A stretch of DNA of 64,000 bases, taken from NCBI GenBank assembly GCA_963383645.1, contig OY726565.1, positions 26,870,966 to 26,934,965 of the forward strand, read 5' to 3'. Below are positions 57,905-64,000 of this stretch, piece after piece. The translations under genes were made by a program, and so were the position numbers. Position 1 is the stretch's first letter; each line of letters begins with the position of its first letter. Origin of the DNA: Muscardinus avellanarius (taxonomy: Eukaryota > Chordata > Mammalia > Rodentia > Gliridae). The notes under the pieces are model-generated. The model did not search any database. It was not told the origin of the DNA and worked only from the letters and a program-made list of their open reading frames with translations.

Positions 57905-58471
57905 ATTGTGCTGGGACCTGACTTACACCAATGTGGCAACAAAATCTGAAAGCTCCTTCGGAGACCCAGGAAGCACGGAGACTGCGCCGGACCTACAGCC
58001 ACCGGTAAGCCGCCCTGGGGCCCCGAGGCTCGGGCTCTACTCCTCCCAGAGCCCCCTGGGCTGCTACCATCTCTGGCCCCAGCCCAGCCCAAGCCCAGCA
58101 CCAGCCCAGCCCAAGCCCAGCACCAGCCCAGCCAGGGCCCAGCACCAGCCAGCAGCTTCTCAGAGGCTGCAACACCAGGCTCTAGCACAACCACTGCCCA
58201 GTACCAGCGGAGCTCCAGCCCAAACCACAGCCCCAGGACCTGACTTACACCAACATGGCAACAAAATCCGAAAGCTCCTTCAGAGACCCAGGAAACACAG
58301 AGACCTAGGAGTCACCTCTGCTCCGGACCTACAGCCTTCGGAGAACCAGATATGGAAGAACTACCAGCCCGTCAGAGCTTCTGATTGGGCTGCCAGCTAC
58401 TCCACCATCATCCAATCTGTACCACTTCAATGGGAAGACAACAGAAGAACAGGCCTGAGAATGGTGAAAAT
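57905..58471 (+). promoter_or_regulatory. L1 5' UTR with duplicated unit
   Basis: The block ggacctgacttacaccaa, then gaaagctccttc and cggacctacagcc, occurs at 57914-58002 and again at 58236-58338. Between them lies a proline-coding-like run of (agcccagccca) repeats at about 58078-58145. L1 5' UTRs hold the internal promoter, and tandem monomers are known in some rodents. A 189-codon frame here is not a gene. Confidence 0.65.
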
Positions 58472-59366
58472 ATGAGAACCAGGAATAGTGGAGAAACGAC
58501 AGAAGTCATGAATACTGACCTTCTAGAAATGCAAGAAGGGGAGTTCTGAATCTTGATTTACAATATGATGAAAGGATTTAAAACAAGTCTAGTGGAAATG
58601 AAAGATGAGATATAAACACTAAGAAAGAATCAGAAAGAGGTCTGGAATGAAATGAAAGAGGCAGTAAGTGAAATGAAGACAGCAATAGAGAGAAATTCTG
58701 GAAGATTAGATGAAATGGAAAACAGAATATCACTGTTAGAAGACAGTACATCCAAAACCGAAAACATGGTCAGTGATATACAGAAATCTTTACAGCAACA
58801 AAACCTAAACATCCAGCAAATATGGGATAATATGAAGCACCCTAACTTACGGATAATAGGCATTGAAGAAGGGATAGAGGTACAGACCAAGGGCATCCAT
58901 AATCTCTTCAAAGAAATAATCTCAGAGAATTACCAAACATGGAAAGAGACTTGGATCTTCATGTCCAGGAGGCATACAGAATTCCATTGAGACAGGACCA
59001 AAGAAGGAACATGCCACACCACATAATAACCAAAATGACCAACATAGATGTCAAGGAAGGAATGTTAAAAGCAGTGAGAACAAAAGGACAGGTGACATAT
59101 AGAGCAAAACAATAAGAATCACCCCAGACTATACAACCCAGGTCATGAATGCTAGGAGAGACTGGTATGACGTGATTCAGACCCTGGAAGAAAATAACTT
59201 CCAAACAAAGCTTATTTATCCAGCAAAACTTCTATTCAAAATCAATGTGGAAACAAAATTGTTTCAGGATAAACAGAATCTTAAAAAATTCATGAATTCA
59301 AAGCCTACACTAGAGAAAATTATTAAAGAAATAAACCATAAAGAAGAAAAAAGAAGCAGACTCTAG
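58472..59366 (+). pseudogene. L1 ORF1p relic
   Basis: ATG at 58472 (MRTRNSGETTEVMN) opens the same frame as the coiled-coil segment, but stops occur at 58547-58549 (TGA) and 58613-58615 (TAA). The coiled coil (58620-58830: ENRISLLEDSTSKTENM) and the start of the RRM-like domain (NLRIIGIEEG) are clear. A frame change near 58985 follows. The C-terminal domain resumes by 59145 (RRDWYDVIQTLEENNFQTKLIYPAKL) and ends at 59364-59366. About 298 codons overall matches a complete ORF1 region. ORF1p binds L1 RNA and is needed for retrotransposition in cis. Confidence 0.87.
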
Positions 59367-59449
59367 AACCAGATAAGATAGGAAGTCAATAAGTGGGCCA
59401 TTTAAGTAAAGAAGAAAGACCAATCCATTCAAAGTAGACAGAACATAAA

Positions 59450-62400
59450 ATGGCAGAAAACAAAAATCATATTTCAATAATATCTCTTAACGTCAAAGGA
59501 CTTAATTCACCAATCAAAAGACATAGACTGGCAATGTGGATCAAGAAACATAATCCAAATATATGTTGTCTGCAAGAAACTCACCTTACAACCAAAGACA
59601 TCACAGACTGAAAGTGAAAGGATGGAAAAGATATATCATGCTACTGGAGACCAAAAAAGAGCAGGGGTAGCAACCCTGATATCCAACAAAACAGACTTTA
59701 AACTAAAACACATCAGAAGAGACAAATCAGGGCACCTCCTTTTACTAAAAGGAACTATACACCAAGAAGATATAATGATAGTAAATATTTATGCTCCAAA
59801 CGTGGGTGCAACCACATTTGTAAAACAAACCCTTCTGGACATCAGATCCCAAATAGACCCAAATACAATAATTCTGGGAGACTTTAATATGCCTCTCACA
59901 CCATTAGATCGATCTTCAAGGTAAAAGATGAGTAAAGACTCTTTAGAACTAAAGAAAACCATAAACCAAATGGACCTAATAGACATTTACAGAATATTTC
60001 AACCAGGAATTAGAGGAATACACATTTTTCTCAGCAGCCCCTGGAACCATCTCCAAAATAGATGACATCCTGGGACACAAAGAAAGTTCCAGCAAATTCA
60101 AAAGATGTAATATAATTCCTTGTATCTTTTTAGACCATAATGGAATAAAAGTAGAAATCAACAACAGGAAACTCAAAAGAAATTATTCAAATACATGGAG
60201 ATTGAATGATACACTATTGAATGATGAATGGGTAAGAGCAGAAATTAGGGAAGAAATAAAAAAATTTATGGAAACAAATGAAAACAGAGACACAACCTAC
60301 CAAAATCTATGGGACACTATGAAGGCAGTATTAAGAGGAAAGTTTATTGCATTGAGTGCCCACATAAGAAGGACAGAGGACTGCCAAGTAAAGAACCTAA
60401 TGACACAACTCAAGGACCTAGAAAGTCTGCAACAGTCTACTCCCAAAGCCAGCAGAAGGCAAGAAATTATTAAAATTAGAGCAGAAATAAATGAAATAGA
60501 GAATAAAAAACAATTCAAAGAATCAATAAAACAAAAAGTTGGTTCTTTGAGAAGATCAATAGAATTGATAAACCCCTGGCCAACCTAACCAAAAGAAAAA
60601 GAATCAACTCAAATTATCAAAATTAGAAATGAAAAAGGAGATATCACCACAGATAGTGAAGAAATTCAAAAGATTATCAGAAACTACTTTAAAAATGTAT
60701 ACTCTAATAGACTTGAAAACATGGAAGAAATTGATGAATTTCTAAGCACAGTTAACCTACCTACACTCAGACAAGAGGATATAGCAAGCCTAAACCAACC
60801 AATAGCAACCAAGGAAACAGAAACAGCAATAAAAATTCTTCCACCAAAGAAAAGCCCAGGCCCAGATGGGTTTACAGCTGAATTCTACAAAACCTTCAGT
60901 GAACAACTAATACCAACACTTCATAACTTGTTCCAGGAAATTGAAAGAGATGGAACTCTCCAAATTTCTTCTATGAGGCCAGTATCACATTAATCCCCAA
61001 ACCAAATAAAGATACTTCAAGAAAGGAAAATTACAGACCAATATCCTTAATGAACATAGATGCAAAAATTCTAAACAAAATACTAGCTATACGCATTCAA
61101 AACTATATCAAGAGAATAATACATCATGACCAAGTTGGGTTCATCCCAGAAAAACAAGGCTGGTTCAAAATACACAAATCAATACATGTTATCCACCACA
61201 TAAATAGAACCAAGAACAAAAACCACCTCATCATAGCAATAGATGCTGAAAAAGCATTTGACAAAATCCAACACCCATTTATGTTAAAAACACTGCAGAA
61301 AATTGGGATAGAAGGAACGTACTTCAACATCATTAAGGCAATATACTGTAAACCCAAAGACAACATTATATTGAATGGGGGAAAAACTGCAAGAATTTCC
61401 GCTAAAGTCAGGAACAAGACAAGGATGCCCACTATCACCACTCCTTTTCAATATAGTCCTTGAGACTCTTGCTGCAACAATAAGACAAGAGAAGGAAATA
61501 AAAGGAATTCACATAGGAAGAGAGGAATTAAAATTATCCTTATTCACAGATGACATGATCCTTTATCTGGAAGACCCAAAGAACTCAACCAACAGACTTC
61601 TGGAGCTGATTGACAAATTCAGCAAAGTTGCAGGATACAAAATCAACCTAAAGAAATCAATGGCTTTTCTTTTTGCCAATAATGAATCCACAATGAAAGA
61701 AACAAAGAAAACAATTCCATTCACTATAACCTCAAAACCAATAAAATATCTAGGAATAAACCTAACCCAAGATGTAAAAGACCTCTACAACAAAAACTAT
61801 AAAACATTAAAGAAAGAAATTGAAGAAGACCTTGGAAGATGGAAAGATCTCCCGTGCTCATGGATAGGCAGAATAAATATCATCAAAATGGCCATTCTGC
61901 CAAAACTGATCTATAGATTCAATGCAATTCCCATTAAAATACCAGCGACATTCTTCAGAGACCTAGAAAAATCAATCATGAACTTTATATGGAGAAAGAA
62001 AAGACCCAGAATAGCCAAAGCAATTCTCAGCAATAAAAAACATGCAGGAGGCATCACAATCCCAGACTTCAAATTATACTATAGAGCAATAGTAGTAAAA
62101 ACAGCATGGTACTGGCACAATAACAGATATACTGACCAGTGGATTAGAATAGAAGATACAGAAACAAACCCAGACATCTTTAGTCAATTAATCTTTGACA
62201 AAGGGGCCAAACACATACGCTGGAGAAAAGACAGCCTTTTCAACAGATGTTGCTGGGAGAACTGGCTATCCATTTGTAAAAAAGATGAATCTAAACCCCT
62301 ATATCTCACCATGCACAGGAATTAACTCAAGATGGATCAAAGACTTAGAAATTAGACCTGAGACTGTGAAGTTAGTAGAGGAGAGCATAGGTTCATCACT

Positions 62401-63273
62401 ACAACATATTGGCACAGGCAGTAACTTTCTCAACAAAACCTCCAAAGCTCAGGAAATTAAAGCAAAAATTAACATGTGGGATAACATCAAACTTAAAAGT
62501 TTCTTCTCATCAAAGGAAACCATCAACAACTTAAAGAGGAAGCCTACAGAATGGGAATAGATCTTTACCAGCCACCACTCTGATAGGGGGCTAATATCCA
62601 GAATATACAAAGAGCTCAAAAGATTCTACACTAGCAAAGCAAACAACCCAATCAAGAAGTGGGCAAATGAACTAAATAGAAACTTCACAAAAGAAGAGAT
62701 ACAAAGGGCTAATAGATACATGAAAAGATGTTCTTCATCACTGGCCATCAGGGAGATGCAAATCAAAACTACATTGAGATTCCATCTGACCCCAGTCAGA
62801 GTGGCAAGCATAAAGAAATCAAATAACAGCAAATGCTGGCGAGGATGTGGGGAAAGAGGAACTCTTTTACACTGTTGTGGGAGTGCAAACTAGTTCAGCC
62901 ACTATGGAGATCTGTGTAGAGATTCCTAAGAAAGCTAGGAATAGATCCACCATATGGTCCAGCTATACCACTACTGGGTATTTTTCCAAAGGGGTTGAAA
63001 ACGGAGAACTATAGCAACATATGCATACCTATGTTCATAGCAGCACAATTTGTAATAGCCAAAATATGGAACCAACCCAGGTCTCCATCAACAGATGAAT
63101 GAATTGCAAAACTTTGGGAAATACACACAAAGGAATTCTACTCAGCCATAAAGAAGAACAAAATCATACCTTTTGCAAGAAGATGGAAAGTCCTGGAGAG
63201 CATTATGTTAAGCGAGACCAGCCAAGCACATAAGGAGAAGGTACATATGTTTCCGCTAATATGCCCAAACTAG
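59450..63273 (+). pseudogene. L1 ORF2p relic (endonuclease and reverse transcriptase)
   Basis: ORF2p nicks target DNA and copies L1 RNA. ATG at 59450 gives MAENKNHISIISLNVKGLNSP, the start of the APE-type endonuclease. QETHL lies at about 59573 and GDFNMPLTPLDR at about 59877. Frameshifts occur near 59600-59622, and a stop occurs at 59922. The reverse transcriptase spans about 60720-62330. Its landmarks are [32 protein letters not shown] (61029), [42 protein letters not shown] and the catalytic box [12 protein letters not shown] (about 61540), where canonical L1 has FADD. A frame change at about 61375-61460 splits the RT. The C-terminal Cys region ([12 protein letters not shown] type, about 62840-62880) is broken. 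The stop is at 63271; the 3,824-nt span equals the usual 1,270-1,280 codons, so there are no large deletions. Confidence 0.92.
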
Positions 63274-63545
63274 GGAATCCAGAGGATACCAGTGGTACTC
63301 CAGATAGTGGAGGGGAAATACCAGCAAAGCTTGAATGGAAAGATAGAGGAGGAGCAAGGCTGAACTTGATTAATGAGGGTCCACATCTGAATATATGTAA
63401 AATTATGAATATGGCATGGTTACCCGGGACAATCATTGTTTTATTGCTGGGAGGGAGGAAGGGAAAACAGGGGTGGGAGAGGGGAGAGGGCATCAAGTAT
63501 AGTTTAAATGTATACCATTTATGTTCAATAAAAAATTAAAAAAAT
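63274..63545 (+). other. L1 3' UTR, G-rich tract and poly(A) signal
   Basis: gggagggaggaagggaaaac then ggggtgggagaggggagagg (63449-63491) offers at least four G-runs. AATAAA at 63528-63533 precedes an A-rich tail. Confidence 0.85.
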
Positions 63546-63554
63546 AAATTGTAA

Positions 63555-64000
63555 AAAAAATAAATGTTTTATATGTATATATATGTATATATATATGACT
63601 ATTCCCTTTATGCCATCTTTAAAACATTTAGATGAGGCAGTCAATTAAAAGCTTAAGAAATTATAATACTACTATCCTATACTATGCATACATATATGGG
63701 AATATTATCTCATAAAACATGGAGTGAAAGAATACCTACTGGCTTTCAAATATTATTTGCTTCTAGAAAGACTGTGAGAGGTGAGTGTGCATGTGTGGGC
63801 CACAAAGAAGGGAGTTAGAAAGTACAAGAGGGCTTTTACTGGATGTGTAATATTTTATTTCTTAAAATAAAAGCTAAGCAAATATGGACAAGTTATATAT
63901 TAAGAATACATAGCACAAAGTGTGAACTCTAAAGTAGACATTTATTCTGGGTGATATTGGCTTATCAGTGTAGTTTCATCCATTTTAACAAATATACCAC
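63555..64000. other. unique AT-rich sequence with a short (TA/TG) tract
   Basis: atatgtatatatatgtatat near 63570-63597, then unassigned DNA to the window end. Confidence 0.45.

Larger units (their letters stand above)
57905..63545 (+). mobile_element. near full-length, inactive L1 (LINE-1)
   Basis: Order is 5' UTR (from at least 57905), ORF1 (58472-59366), an 83-nt spacer, ORF2 (59450-63273), a 3' UTR with a G-rich tract and AATAAA at 63528, then an A-rich tail. Stops and frameshifts kill both ORFs. The 5' boundary is uncertain because no convincing TSD was found. Its 3' UTR is close to the insert at 1.4 kb, so the two belong to related subfamilies. Confidence 0.9.

Noticed and set aside
57906..58475. 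189-codon proline-rich frame
   Set aside because: It lies entirely in the repeated 5' UTR of an L1 and ends where ORF1 begins. Composition reflects the agcccagccca repeats.
57514..63575. atgttttatatg on both sides of the near full-length L1 as a TSD
   Set aside because: The left copy (57514-57525) is upstream of an L2-like segment and the start of the L1 UTR is unclear. Both copies sit in TA-rich DNA where a 12-bp match is easily chance.

Overview
This window is mammalian nuclear DNA, and its repeats point to a rodent. It is AT-rich and full of tandem and interspersed repeats. I find no intact host gene, no convincing coding exon and no cellular RNA gene. About forty copies of a dimeric SINE are present. 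Each has a 7SL-derived B1-like left half fused to a tRNA-like ID right half, the architecture called B1-dID, known from squirrels, dormice and some other rodents. The internally shortened ID half resembles squirrel-type copies, but the consensus differs from the squirrel sequence I know. A non-squirrel member of the squirrel/dormouse/mountain-beaver group, or a beaver, is therefore my best guess. An LTR at about 55.3-55.6 kb resembling the rodent ORR1/MT MaLR group agrees with a rodent. The window could be intergenic or lie inside a large intron.

Layout. 1-11 kb: unique AT-rich DNA, many B1-dID SINEs (several inserted into one another), a short L1 3' end at 1.4 kb with perfect target-site duplications, and two nested ancient LTR-type elements at 3.5-4.3 kb. 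11-13.3 kb: unique sequence that becomes GC- and CpG-richer, with no recognisable product. 13.6-34 kb: SINEs, microsatellites grown from SINE tails, a solo ERV class II LTR at 16.5-17.0 kb, nested ancient LTRs at 25.7-27.3 kb, an LTR apparently inside an L2 at 29 kb, and MIR fragments.

33.95-36.06 kb: the most unusual object. A B1-dID is split by a 2.08 kb minus-strand insertion with 17-bp target-site duplications. The insertion has a terminal poly(A), several A-rich 3' ends in series, and at its 5' end a GC-rich VNTR of about 98-bp units in a 591-bp higher-order pattern. It looks like an SVA-like composite retrotransposon or an L1-mobilised chimera.

36-52 kb: more SINEs, a MER5A-like hAT remnant, an unexplained inverted pair of diverged repeats at 39.2/40.2 kb, and long unique stretches. 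52.4-63.6 kb: an L1-rich block. It holds a 3'-truncated L1 with 5' UTR and broken ORF1, an older antisense L1 fragment, a 5'-UTR-only L1 fragment, an ORR1-like LTR, an ancient L1 3' part carrying two SINEs, and a nearly full-length but dead L1. The dead L1 has a repeated 5' UTR, ORF1, ORF2, a G-rich 3' UTR and an A-rich tail.

The only recognisable proteins are L1 ORF1p and ORF2p relics. Element families were assigned by eye from consensus knowledge; no database search was run.
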